The notes beneath the pieces were generated by a model that was given only the letters and a program-made list of their open reading frames with translations, did not search any database and was not told the origin of the DNA. A stretch of 64,000 bases of DNA from NCBI RefSeq assembly GCF_003315415.1, contig NZ_QNSB01000002.1:361615-425614 (forward strand), in the 5' to 3' direction. The translations under genes and the position numbers were made by a program. This DNA comes from Brevibacterium sanguinis (GTDB lineage Bacteria > Actinomycetota > Actinomycetes > Actinomycetales > Brevibacteriaceae). Below are positions 30,099 through 37,240 of this stretch, piece by piece; positions within the stretch are counted from its first letter, which is position 1, and every line of letters begins with the position of its first letter.

Positions 30099-31541
30099 GT
30101 GTCCGTGGGCGACAGGCTGGCCGGGGCCCGCCGCAGGCTGAGGAAGCTCTCTGCCAGGCTGGCCCAGTTCCGCGTCCGCGAGGGCGACACGGGACCCTCA
30201 TCGAGCGCTGGGTCCGCACGGGTGTCCGTCATCGTGCCCGTCTTCAACGCCATGCCGTACCTGCGCGAGCTCCTCGACTCCCTGGCCGACCAGGACCTCG
30301 ACCCCGCGCTCTTCGAGGTCATCGCCGTCGACGACGGGTCGACCGACGGAGGCGGGCGCCTCCTCGACGACGTCGCCTCCCGCCACCCGAACTGGCGGGT
30401 CATCCACGAGAAGAACAGCGGCTGGCCCGGCCATCCCCGCAATGTCGGCATCGACGCGGCCACCGGCGACTACCTCTTCTTCTGCGACGCCGACGACCGG
30501 ATGGGACCCGAATCCCTGCGCCGGATGGTGGCGTTCGCCGACGAGCACGACGTCGATGTCGTCGCTCCCCGGCTGGTCGCCCTCGGGGGCCGGCGGATCC
30601 AGTCCTCCCTCTTCACCGCCACCGTCGTCGACGTCGACGCGCGCACGGTGCTGGCGACCCTGTCCCCGCAGAAGCTCATCCGCCGTTCGCTCATCGAGGC
30701 CCACGGCATCCGGTTCCCGGAGGGGAAGATCCGCCTCGAGGACGGCATGATGCTCACCCGGTGCTACCTGAGATCGCGGCGCATCGCGATCCTCGCCGAC
30801 TACGACCACTACTTCCTCCGCCAGCGCGACGACGGCCGCAACATCAGCTCCGAACGGGTCCACCCGGAGTCCTACACGGAGTCGGTGACCGAACTGGCCC
30901 GCATCATCTTGGAGCTCGAACCCGATCCCCGGACCGCCGAGCTCATGGTGCTCGACCTCTTCCGCCGCAAGGCGCTGCGCTTCTACGCCCCCGAGAGGCT
31001 TCCCGCGATGTCAGCGCTGACACGGCGCCGCTGGGTGCACGCCCATGTGCGCTTCATGGAGCGCTTCGTCCCCGAACGTCTGGACTCGCACCTCGAGTTC
31101 CCCTACCGGCAGCGCGCACAGCTCATCCGCTCCCGGGACATCTCCGGACTCGAGTCCCTGGCGTCGACGCAGAGACTCCTCGAGCAGAACCCGCGGGCAT
31201 CGCGGGTCACGCTCGACGCGGAGGCCGTGAGCTTCGACGTCGACCTGGACCCGGCCGACGAGGTCGACATCGCCCGCATCGTCGCCCGGGTCCGGGACGG
31301 GGACGCCGAGGCGGCCGGTGGGATCGAGCGCAGGGGGACTTCGCGTCATGCCGTGTTCGCCCGGGCGGACCTCGCGGAGCTCGGCCCGGTCCTCGTCGAC
31401 GTCGTCGTCGAACTGCGGGCAGGCGACATCGTCGGCACGCCGAGGCGGGTGCGCGCCCCCGCGGAGGGACTGCCCCTGGCCTCGGGGTCCTGCCGTATCT
31501 ACTCCACGGTCAAGGGGAACCTCAGCGTGGATCTGCGGTGA
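30099..31541 (+). CDS. GT2 glycosyltransferase (CDP-glycerol/teichoic-acid-like)
   Basis: A 480-aa family-2 glycosyltransferase. Residues 40-250 give VSVIVPVFNAMPYLRELLDSL, FEVIAVDDGSTDGG (the DDG/DxD region) and YLFFCDADDRMGPESL, the GT-A nucleotide-binding DxD motif. The central ED motif is RLEDGMMLTR. The C-terminal 200 residues are a linker and beta-rich domain of the type seen in wall-teichoic-acid or capsule transferases. The start is GTG 30099 with GAGGGAGA upstream. It is convergent with the monooxygenase below. The acceptor is unknown. Confidence 0.85.
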   Translation: MSVGDRLAGARRRLRKLSARLAQFRVREGDTGPSSSAGSARVSVIVPVFNAMPYLRELLDSLADQDLDPALFEVIAVDDGSTDGGGRLLDDVASRHPNWRVIHEKNSGWPGHPRNVGIDAATGDYLFFCDADDRMGPESLRRMVAFADEHDVDVVAPRLVALGGRRIQSSLFTATVVDVDARTVLATLSPQKLIRRSLIEAHGIRFPEGKIRLEDGMMLTRCYLRSRRIAILADYDHYFLRQRDDGRNISSERVHPESYTESVTELARIILELEPDPRTAELMVLDLFRRKALRFYAPERLPAMSALTRRRWVHAHVRFMERFVPERLDSHLEFPYRQRAQLIRSRDISGLESLASTQRLLEQNPRASRVTLDAEAVSFDVDLDPADEVDIARIVARVRDGDAEAAGGIERRGTSRHAVFARADLAELGPVLVDVVVELRAGDIVGTPRRVRAPAEGLPLASGSCRIYSTVKGNLSVDLR

Positions 31542-31545
31542 GGGT

Positions 31546-31638
31546 TCAGAGGCCCTCGAGCTCCACGACCAGGGTGCTTGCCGCCATCTCTGAGCGGATC
31601 GACTCGCCGATCAGAAGGCGACGGAGGCCCGGGCTCAT
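31546..31638 (-). CDS. 30-aa ORF coupled to the flavin monooxygenase
   Basis: ATG 31638-31636 overlaps the stop codon of the upstream monooxygenase (ATGA) and opens a 30-aa frame, SPGLRRLLIGESIRSEM and AASTLVVELEGL, ending 4 nt short of the convergent glycosyltransferase stop. It could be a degenerated remnant of a longer gene rather than a functional peptide. I recognise no family. Confidence 0.4.
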   Translation of the reverse strand: MSPGLRRLLIGESIRSEMAASTLVVELEGL

Positions 31639-33122
31639 CAGATGGTCGGGAGCTGAGAGCGGACCTCCGCCAGTTTCGAGGACCGGGTGGCGATGTGACC
31701 GTCGGGTCGGACGAGAACATACTCCGGCGCATCGCCGACGCCGTACCTTTGTCGGAGATTCAGGCTGGTGTCTGCGCTGAGAGGAATGCGGACCGTGTGC
31801 AGGCCCGATTCTCTCTCGACCGTCTCCCGAGTCACCAGCGTCTCGAATTCCAGCAGGGTCCAATGATCGGGAGCGAAGTGCTCGTGCAGAGTGCCGCCCT
31901 TGAACGGACCGTCAGGAGCCCGGTCCCCTGGTCGGGGAGCCTGTCCTCGGTCTCCCCCCGGAGTGACGGCCCGGTACGTGGTGAGCAGCTGAGAGTTCTG
32001 CAGACTCGCGCGACGGGCGGCACGAGGATTTCCTCCGGCGAGCCTCAGCAGCAGATCGCGGGCTGATCGAGCTATCGGGTTGCGCAGGGCGTACATCCGC
32101 CGGCGTGCTTCGACATCTCGGATGGTCGCCTGTGCGACCGCTCGGCGTTCGCGTTCGTACTCATCGAGCAGGGACTCAGGTTCGCCTCGGACAACCGCGG
32201 CCAGACGCCACGACAGGTTCACCGCATCCTGGATTCCCAGGTTCATTCCCTGCCCGCCGAAAGGTGGGAAGACATGACCGGCGTCCCCGGCGATGACGAC
32301 GCGGTCGGATCGATAGGAATCAGCCAGACCCAGCCTGGTCTGGAAGACGGATGTCCATGAGAGCGATTCGACCTCGGCGGTCCCCGGTCCGCGTGAGGAG
32401 AGCAGTGAGACCAGTTTCTCCCTCGTCAGCTCAGGCAGTCGACGACGACTGGCCCTGTCGGTCATGTCGACGAAGACCCGCCAGGAATGATCGTCTCCGG
32501 GCAGACGCATGAACATGAGCGGGCCGTTCCTTCCCAACCACATCGCGCTGTCGCCGATGTCGACGTCGAGGTCGATCGTCGCATCGGCCAAGTAGTAGGT
32601 CTCGCCCGTCACCTGATGCGGAAAGCCGATTCCCACGGATTCCCGCACGCGGCTCCGGGCCCCGTCAGCTCCGATCAGCCAGTCGGCGGCGATCGTCGAA
32701 CCATCGGCCATGGTGGCGACCACCTGGGCATCGTCGGCCGACACCGAGGTCAGTTCGATATCGCGTTCGACCGGGACTCCCCACTCCAGAAGCCGAGCCG
32801 CGAGGATCTCTTCGAGGCCGGACTGCGGAACCACGTAGGTGTAGGGGTAGCGACTGTCGGGCGGGATCCATGCCATGGTCACCAGAGGCCGGTCACCGCG
32901 CATGATCGTTGCGTTGGAGAGACGGTAGGAGACCCGTTCCACTCTCTCGGCGATGCCGAGTCCCGAGAGGACCTCCATGGATCGGGCCTGGAGCCCGAGC
33001 GCACGCGAACTGGGCCTCGGGGCTGCGCGTCTGTCGACGATTCGGCAATCGATCCCGTTCGCTGTCAGGACCAGTGCTGACACGAGATCTGTGGGCCCGG
33101 CTCCGCAGATGAGAACTGTCAT
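31638..33122 (-). CDS. FAD-dependent aromatic monooxygenase (PHBH family)
   Basis: A 494-aa flavoprotein of the FAD_binding_3 group with a C-terminal thioredoxin-like domain (about 380-494). The N-terminal motif reads VLICGAGPTDLVSALVL: the third glycine of the usual GAGPTGL is Asp, which is unusual. The middle motif DGARSRVR (near 150) and GDAGHVFPPFGGQGMNLGIQD (near 287) are canonical, so the fold is intact. ATG 33122 lies inside a palindromic operator, and a leaderless TACCAT box precedes it. It is head-to-head with another flavoprotein gene. The substrate is unknown; tetracycline or phenol hydroxylases are relatives. Confidence 0.86.
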   Translation of the reverse strand: MTVLICGAGPTDLVSALVLTANGIDCRIVDRRAAPRPSSRALGLQARSMEVLSGLGIAERVERVSYRLSNATIMRGDRPLVTMAWIPPDSRYPYTYVVPQSGLEEILAARLLEWGVPVERDIELTSVSADDAQVVATMADGSTIAADWLIGADGARSRVRESVGIGFPHQVTGETYYLADATIDLDVDIGDSAMWLGRNGPLMFMRLPGDDHSWRVFVDMTDRASRRRLPELTREKLVSLLSSRGPGTAEVESLSWTSVFQTRLGLADSYRSDRVVIAGDAGHVFPPFGGQGMNLGIQDAVNLSWRLAAVVRGEPESLLDEYERERRAVAQATIRDVEARRRMYALRNPIARSARDLLLRLAGGNPRAARRASLQNSQLLTTYRAVTPGGDRGQAPRPGDRAPDGPFKGGTLHEHFAPDHWTLLEFETLVTRETVERESGLHTVRIPLSADTSLNLRQRYGVGDAPEYVLVRPDGHIATRSSKLAEVRSQLPTI

Positions 33123-33138
33123 GTACCAAATGGTACAT
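33121..33138. promoter_or_regulatory. palindromic operator over the monooxygenase start
   Basis: ATGTACCA-AA-TGGTACAT: two 8-bp arms around 2 nt. It covers the start codon and the -10-like TACCAT of the minus-strand gene, the usual placement for a TetR/MarR repressor. The TetR gene at 34345 is a candidate. Confidence 0.6.
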
Positions 33139-33214
33139 AGCCGATCCCAGCCCAACAAGGGTCTGTGACGGCCGTGGCCCTGACTCAGGAGTTGAATCAA
33201 GCGCTACACACGGG

Positions 33215-33263
33215 TCAGCATCCCTGAGAGGCCGTCCTCGACAGCGCGCACTCTCAGGGCTGA
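33215..33263. repeat. inverted repeat between the divergent flavoprotein genes
   Basis: TCAGC(AT)CCCTGAGAG on the left and CTCTCAGGGCTGA on the right form imperfect arms around a 20-nt middle, in the divergent promoter space. It could be an operator pair or a hairpin. Confidence 0.4.
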
Positions 33264-33279
33264 CGGACGACAAGAGTTA

Positions 33280-33285
33280 TACAAT
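33280..33285 (+). promoter_or_regulatory. -10 box TACAAT of the leaderless 33292 gene
   Basis: TACAAT ends exactly 6 nt before ATG 33292, so the +1 position would be the A of the start codon. No Shine-Dalgarno sequence is present. Confidence 0.5.
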
Positions 33286-33291
33286 TCGGTC

Positions 33292-34320
33292 ATGGCTGCC
33301 GTGGAGATCGTCGGCGGCGGAATCGCGGGACTGACTCTGGCACGCGCCCTCCGACGACCGGACTGGACTGTGACGGTGCGCGAACGCACTGCGCCCGAAA
33401 CGAGGCGCGAGGTCGATACCGCCTTCGGCATGTGGCGCCCGGCGATGCATGCGCTGGACGCGATCGGCCTCGGCGAGACCGTGCGTCAGCAGGGGATCAG
33501 GGTCACGGGTGCCACCGTTCGCGCTGCTGACGATCGTGCCCTGCTGCGAAGCGGCCCCCAGGACATCGTGATGATCGGCCGCGCCAGCCTGCACCGGATC
33601 CTCCGCGAGTCCCTTCCCGAGTCGGTCATCTGGCGCACGGAGGAGATCGCCGATTCCCATGCTTTGGACGCCGAGGTGGTCGTCGGTGCCGATGGGGCGC
33701 GCAGTGCCGTGCGTCGAGATCATTGGGGTGAGCGCAGTGCCGCGCGCGTCCATGGGGCCACCGTGCTGCGAGGGGTGATCGAGCACGACCTGTCCGGCGG
33801 GGAGGTCACCGAGTACTGGGGCTCGGGCACGCTGTTCGGGATCACGCCGGTGCCGGGAGGGCGGACGAATTGGTTCACCGCGTTCCCCGGCCGGCGGTTC
33901 GCGGACGCCGAGGAGGGTCTCTCGCACATCAGGACTGTCGCTCGAGGTTTCCCCTCCCGAGTGTCCGACGTCCTCGCCGAGGCGACCGCCGAGCAGACGG
34001 TCGTCAGCGGAATCCATGTCTCGCGAGGACTGCGGTCATTCGTCCGTGGTCGTGCTGTGCTCATCGGCGATGCGGCCCACGCCATGACCCCCAACCTCGG
34101 GCGAGGGGCGTGTGAGGCGATCCGTGACGCGGTCGCCCTCGGCACTCTGCTGGGTCGATATGAGCCGAGTGAAGCGCTCGCCCGCTATTCCCGCAGGAGG
34201 CTGATCGCCCCACAGCTGATCCGCGCTGCTTCGAGCGTGGTCGCGCGTGTCGCTCTGGCCGAGGGCCGGGCGGCAGAGGCTCGCAACCGGCTCGCCGGGA
34301 TGCTGCCCCATCGCCCGTGA
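33292..34320 (+). CDS. FAD-dependent monooxygenase
   Basis: A 342-aa flavoprotein with the canonical N-terminal VEIVGGGIAGLTLARAL, the DG motif VVGADGARSAVR and the GD motif AVLIGDAAHAMTPNLGRGACEAIRD. It is shorter than the neighbour at 31638 and lacks the C-terminal domain, so it resembles the salicylate/zeaxanthin-epoxidase-like group. The preferred ATG 33292 has a -10 box 6 nt upstream and no ribosome-binding site, so the mRNA is probably leaderless. It is convergent with the TetR gene 24 nt beyond its stop. Confidence 0.86.
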   Translation: MAAVEIVGGGIAGLTLARALRRPDWTVTVRERTAPETRREVDTAFGMWRPAMHALDAIGLGETVRQQGIRVTGATVRAADDRALLRSGPQDIVMIGRASLHRILRESLPESVIWRTEEIADSHALDAEVVVGADGARSAVRRDHWGERSAARVHGATVLRGVIEHDLSGGEVTEYWGSGTLFGITPVPGGRTNWFTAFPGRRFADAEEGLSHIRTVARGFPSRVSDVLAEATAEQTVVSGIHVSRGLRSFVRGRAVLIGDAAHAMTPNLGRGACEAIRDAVALGTLLGRYEPSEALARYSRRRLIAPQLIRAASSVVARVALAEGRAAEARNRLAGMLPHRP

Positions 34321-34344
34321 AGGTGATCTCTGGTGCTGTCCTCC

Positions 34345-34899
34345 TCAGTTCGCGGACGGGGGGAACGTGGAGTCGAGGAGGCTGCGGACGGTGGCGTTCG
34401 CCGCATGGACGTCTCCGGTGAGCCTGAGTTCCCAGAGTGCGCCCCGCGCAGTCGAAACCCACAACCGGGCCAGGACCTCCGCGCGTTCGTCCGGCACTCC
34501 GGCCAGCCTCAGCCGACGCGACAAGCGGTCGATGTAGAGGGCCGCGCCTTCTTGGAACGACGTTCTCCACGGAGCGCCCTGCATCGCGGCGGCCGAGAGC
34601 TCGAACACCAGTGGCATGACCGAGCTGTCCCTGACCAGGGCCTGCCAGAACTGCCAGGCTCCTTCAACGGGATCGTCGAGGTGAGCTTCGGCAAACTGCT
34701 CGAGGATCTCCTGCTGGGCGTGCCAGATGTGATCGACGATCGCTGTCAGCAGACCTTCTCGGGACCCGAAGTGGTAGATGAGCATCCGGTGGCTGGTGCC
34801 GATGTTCGCCGCCAGTGTGCGCAGACTGACATCGCGAACTCCGTGCTCGATGAGATAATCGAGCACCTTCCCCAGCAGAGCGTCACGTGCGGTCGTCAC
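34345..34899 (-). CDS. TetR-family regulator
   Basis: A 184-aa regulator. The N-terminal HTH (about 20-50) reads DVSLRTLAANIGTSHRMLIYHFGSREGLL, typical of TetR, and the C-terminal helices form a ligand pocket. It starts at GTG 34899, just 11 nt after a TAG that is the duplicated stop codon of a DUF488 gene (repeat copy A), and TAGAAT spans that stop as a likely -10 box. It is the candidate repressor of the adjacent flavoprotein genes, but that is inference from context. Confidence 0.85.
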   Translation of the reverse strand: MTTARDALLGKVLDYLIEHGVRDVSLRTLAANIGTSHRMLIYHFGSREGLLTAIVDHIWHAQQEILEQFAEAHLDDPVEGAWQFWQALVRDSSVMPLVFELSAAAMQGAPWRTSFQEGAALYIDRLSRRLRLAGVPDERAEVLARLWVSTARGALWELRLTGDVHAANATVRSLLDSTFPPSAN

Positions 34900-34948
34900 A
34901 GGTGTCGATTCTATTGCGTCGCCTCCGCAGGGTCGGCGACCGGCGTCG
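34867..34948 (+). repeat. 82-bp direct repeat, copy A
   Basis: 77 of 82 bases match copy B (36639-36720), with no gaps. The copy contains the first codons of the TetR gene at 34345, its TAGAAT box and the last 10 or so codons of a DUF488 gene, without the rest of that gene. With copy B it brackets the ECF41/CMD module. Confidence 0.9.
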
Positions 34949-35079
34949 AATCTGAGCTGACCTGATCGGACGGAGACTTGGCCTCGGTTGCACGAGAGGT
35001 GGGACGACTATTCAGTCCCGCTCCAGTGCCGCTGAGAGAAACTCCGTCTGATCTCGCAGCACCTGCTGACGTTCACGGC

Positions 35080-35973
35080 TCAGTGCGCCCGGAGGGCACG
35101 CAGCTTGTCGGGGTTCCGGATCATCTGGATGCGTGTGACGACGTCGCCCTCGACCTCGAGCCAGACGACGGAGTCGATGCCCCGGTCATGCCGGGCGATG
35201 AAGGCGGGAGCGCCATTGACCTCGGTGAGTTCCCAGTTCAGGGCGACAGTCTCGGGTTTGCTCAGCACGCCGGCGATGAACCGGAGCACCTTGGCGGCGC
35301 CGGTGATGGGATTGAGTGCGGCCTTCGCCCGACCGCCGGCGTCCGTCGTCAGCACGACAGCGGGAGCAAGCACCGGCAGGACCTCCTCCAGAGGGACGGA
35401 TCCTTCAGCCGCTGCCAGGAACAGACGCGTCACGTCCCGGTGCGCATCCGGGCCGGCGGACCGCCTCGGCGCTCGGACGCGGATGGCCTTCCGTGCTCGG
35501 CTGACGAGCTGTCGCGTCGAGGTCTCGGACCGTCCGAGAGCCTCGGCGACCTCGGCATACGGCAATCCGAAGGCCTCCCGGAGCACGAACGCCGCCCGCT
35601 CGAGGTCGGTGAGCGATTCGAGCACGACGAGAAGGGCGAGCGACACCTCCTCAGCCACCTCGGCGAGGTGCCCGGGTTCGGAATCCGTTCCCGTCGCAAC
35701 AGGCTCCGGCAGCCATGGGCCGGGGTACTCCTCCCGGCGCCGGGACTGGGAGCGGGCGATGTTCAAAGCGACGCGGGTGACCGCCTTGAGGAGGTAGGAC
35801 CTGGGGTCGCGGATGTCCTGGAGGTCGACATCAGTCCAGCGCAGCCAGGTCTCCTGTACCGCGTCCTCGCTGTCCTGGACGGTGCCCAGGACGCGATAGG
35901 CCGCACCCAGCAAGGTGCCGCGGTGCTCCTCGAACACGTCCGCATGATGGTCTTCTCCGGTCACCGGCAGCAC
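35080..35973 (-). CDS. canonical ECF41 sigma factor with SnoaL-like C-domain
   Basis: A 297-aa ECF sigma. Region 2 has GTVQDSEDAVQETWLRW, region 4 ERAAFVLREAFGLPYAEVAEALGRS, and the linker has the ECF41 motif WLPEP near 93. The C-terminal NTF2-like domain shows DAGGR (consensus DGGGR) and ends NPDKLRAL, both ECF41 hallmarks. It starts at GTG 35973, 1 nt past the stop of the decarboxylase-like gene, so the two form an operon. The promoter upstream of that operon (36606-36632) matches the ECF41 pattern, which implies autoregulation. Confidence 0.92.
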   Translation of the reverse strand: MLPVTGEDHHADVFEEHRGTLLGAAYRVLGTVQDSEDAVQETWLRWTDVDLQDIRDPRSYLLKAVTRVALNIARSQSRRREEYPGPWLPEPVATGTDSEPGHLAEVAEEVSLALLVVLESLTDLERAAFVLREAFGLPYAEVAEALGRSETSTRQLVSRARKAIRVRAPRRSAGPDAHRDVTRLFLAAAEGSVPLEEVLPVLAPAVVLTTDAGGRAKAALNPITGAAKVLRFIAGVLSKPETVALNWELTEVNGAPAFIARHDRGIDSVVWLEVEGDVVTRIQMIRNPDKLRALRAH

Positions 35974-35974
35974 C

Positions 35975-36571
35975 TCAGCTCACTTCGCGAATGGGTACCT
36001 CACATTCTGCCTTGAATCCCTGGCTGGTCAGCCCCAGGCCGGCATTCGTGCGGGAGCGGAGATTCTCCAGGGAGACCAGGCTGGCAAGCTCGACGACCTG
36101 GGCGTCGGTCAGATCTTCGCGGAGGCATGCGACCATGTCGTCGGTGACCGTCGGCGGGGTCGCGGTCGCGGCGGCCGCGTACTCCATCACGGTGCGTTCG
36201 AGATTCGTGTAGGCCCTGCTGGTCCGCCACTGCGGGACATCGCGGAGCTTCGCGGGATCGATTCCCCTGTGGTGGTTCTCCCAGTAGCCGAAGTCCATGC
36301 ACCACGAGCACCCGATCTCCTGGGCGACGGTCATCACCGCCAGGGCCTGGAGACCCTGCGGGAGCTTCTTCCATCGCATCGCCGCCAGCTCGAATCCCAG
36401 GTAGGAGAATAGGACCGGGCGATGGTGGAAGGCGGCGCGGAAAGGATCGAGAACCTTGCCGTACATCTTCTCCGACACCCAGCCGAGTGCGGATTCGACG
36501 AGGCCCGACTTGTCCAGAGGGATGCGTGCGCTCGAGCGGTCGGAGTTGTTGGGGGAGCCGATGGTGTTCAT
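35975..36571 (-). CDS. carboxymuconolactone decarboxylase/AhpD-like protein; ECF41 partner
   Basis: A 198-aa protein of the CMD/AhpD superfamily. The redox motif GCSWCMDFG (near 86-94), a CxxC, and the following HHRGID are as in AhpD-like and YnjA-type proteins. This is one of the three classical gene types next to ECF41 sigma factors. It lies upstream of the sigma gene in the same operon, behind an ECF41 promoter. AAGGA precedes ATG 36571. A peroxidatic or quinone-related activity is only inferred. Confidence 0.88.
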   Translation of the reverse strand: MNTIGSPNNSDRSSARIPLDKSGLVESALGWVSEKMYGKVLDPFRAAFHHRPVLFSYLGFELAAMRWKKLPQGLQALAVMTVAQEIGCSWCMDFGYWENHHRGIDPAKLRDVPQWRTSRAYTNLERTVMEYAAAATATPPTVTDDMVACLREDLTDAQVVELASLVSLENLRSRTNAGLGLTSQGFKAECEVPIREVS

Positions 36572-36605
36572 CGTTGGTGTCCTTTCATTGAGAGGTCACC
36601 ATGGA

Positions 36606-36632
36606 GACACCGCTCGGCGAGTTTCTGTGACA
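36606..36632 (-). promoter_or_regulatory. ECF41-type promoter of the CMD-ECF41 operon
   Basis: On the minus strand TGTCACA (36632-36626), exactly 16 nt and TGTC (36609-36606) fit the ECF41 motif with one change in the -10 (CGTC to TGTC). It lies 35 nt upstream of the start of the decarboxylase-like gene. Confidence 0.75.
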
Positions 36633-36638
36633 TGTGAG

Positions 36639-36720
36639 CTTCCCCGGCAGAGCGTCACGTGCGGTCGTCTCAGCTGCCGATTCTATTGCGTCGCCTCCGC
36701 AGGGTCGGCGACCGGCGCCG
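36639..36720 (+). repeat. 82-bp direct repeat, copy B
   Basis: Copy B contains the intact 3' end of the DUF488 gene at 36683, its stop codon TAG and TAGAAT box, and a remnant of a TetR 5' end. In the remnant the GTG start is GAG and the frame is lost. It differs from copy A at five of 82 positions. Confidence 0.9.
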
Positions 36721-37240
36721 GATAGGTCACCGTTCCGTCGTCGCCGATGACCGCGCCCTCGCTCAGCTCCGCCGGCTTGACCTGGCCTCGGCCGAGGATG
36801 TGGGCGACCTCGTGGCCGCGGGCGAGCAGGTGGTCGGCGATGAGCCGGCGGTGGCACCGCCACCACACGGCCTCGGAGCACATCACCACAGTCGTCGCCG
36901 ACGCACCCCAGTCACGGAGCTCGTCGAGGCTCGACCGGAACTCGTCGGTCAGGGCGTGATCGGCGTAGTTGTGGAAGCTGCGGTTCCTCCACCACGCATT
37001 CACCTCGAAGGGGATCTCCTTGCTGACGTTTCGCCGCCCGGTCAGCCCGGGCAGACGGCGCAGCGCGACGTCCGCCTCGGCGAGGGACTTCTCGAGGGCG
37101 TCCTCGTCGAAATGGGGGTACTTCGTCGACCCGGGAAGCCGTCGGACGTCGACGACGAGGTCGATGTCGCTCTCGCCGAGGAGCTCGATGAACTCCTCGA
37201 TCGAGCGGTTGGAGTGGCCGATGGTGAAGAAGTGAGTCAT
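36683..37240 (-). CDS. DUF488 domain protein
   Basis: A 185-aa protein of the DUF488 family. Conserved segments are FFTIGHSNRSIEEFIELL, VVDVRRLPGSTKYPHF and, at the C-terminus, CSEAVWWRCHRRLIADHLLARGHEVAHI, the Cys/Cys-His region. The family is of unknown function; some members lie beside DNA-repair genes. The start overlaps the stop of the isocitrate-lyase-like gene (ATGA). Its final codons are duplicated in repeat copy A. Confidence 0.85.
   Translation of the reverse strand: MTHFFTIGHSNRSIEEFIELLGESDIDLVVDVRRLPGSTKYPHFDEDALEKSLAEADVALRRLPGLTGRRNVSKEIPFEVNAWWRNRSFHNYADHALTDEFRSSLDELRDWGASATTVVMCSEAVWWRCHRRLIADHLLARGHEVAHILGRGQVKPAELSEGAVIGDDGTVTYPAPVADPAEATQ

Noticed and set aside
34867..36720. 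The ECF41/CMD block as an insertion sequence or transposon
   Set aside because: No transposase, no inverted ends and no integrase are present; only the 82-bp direct repeats are seen.
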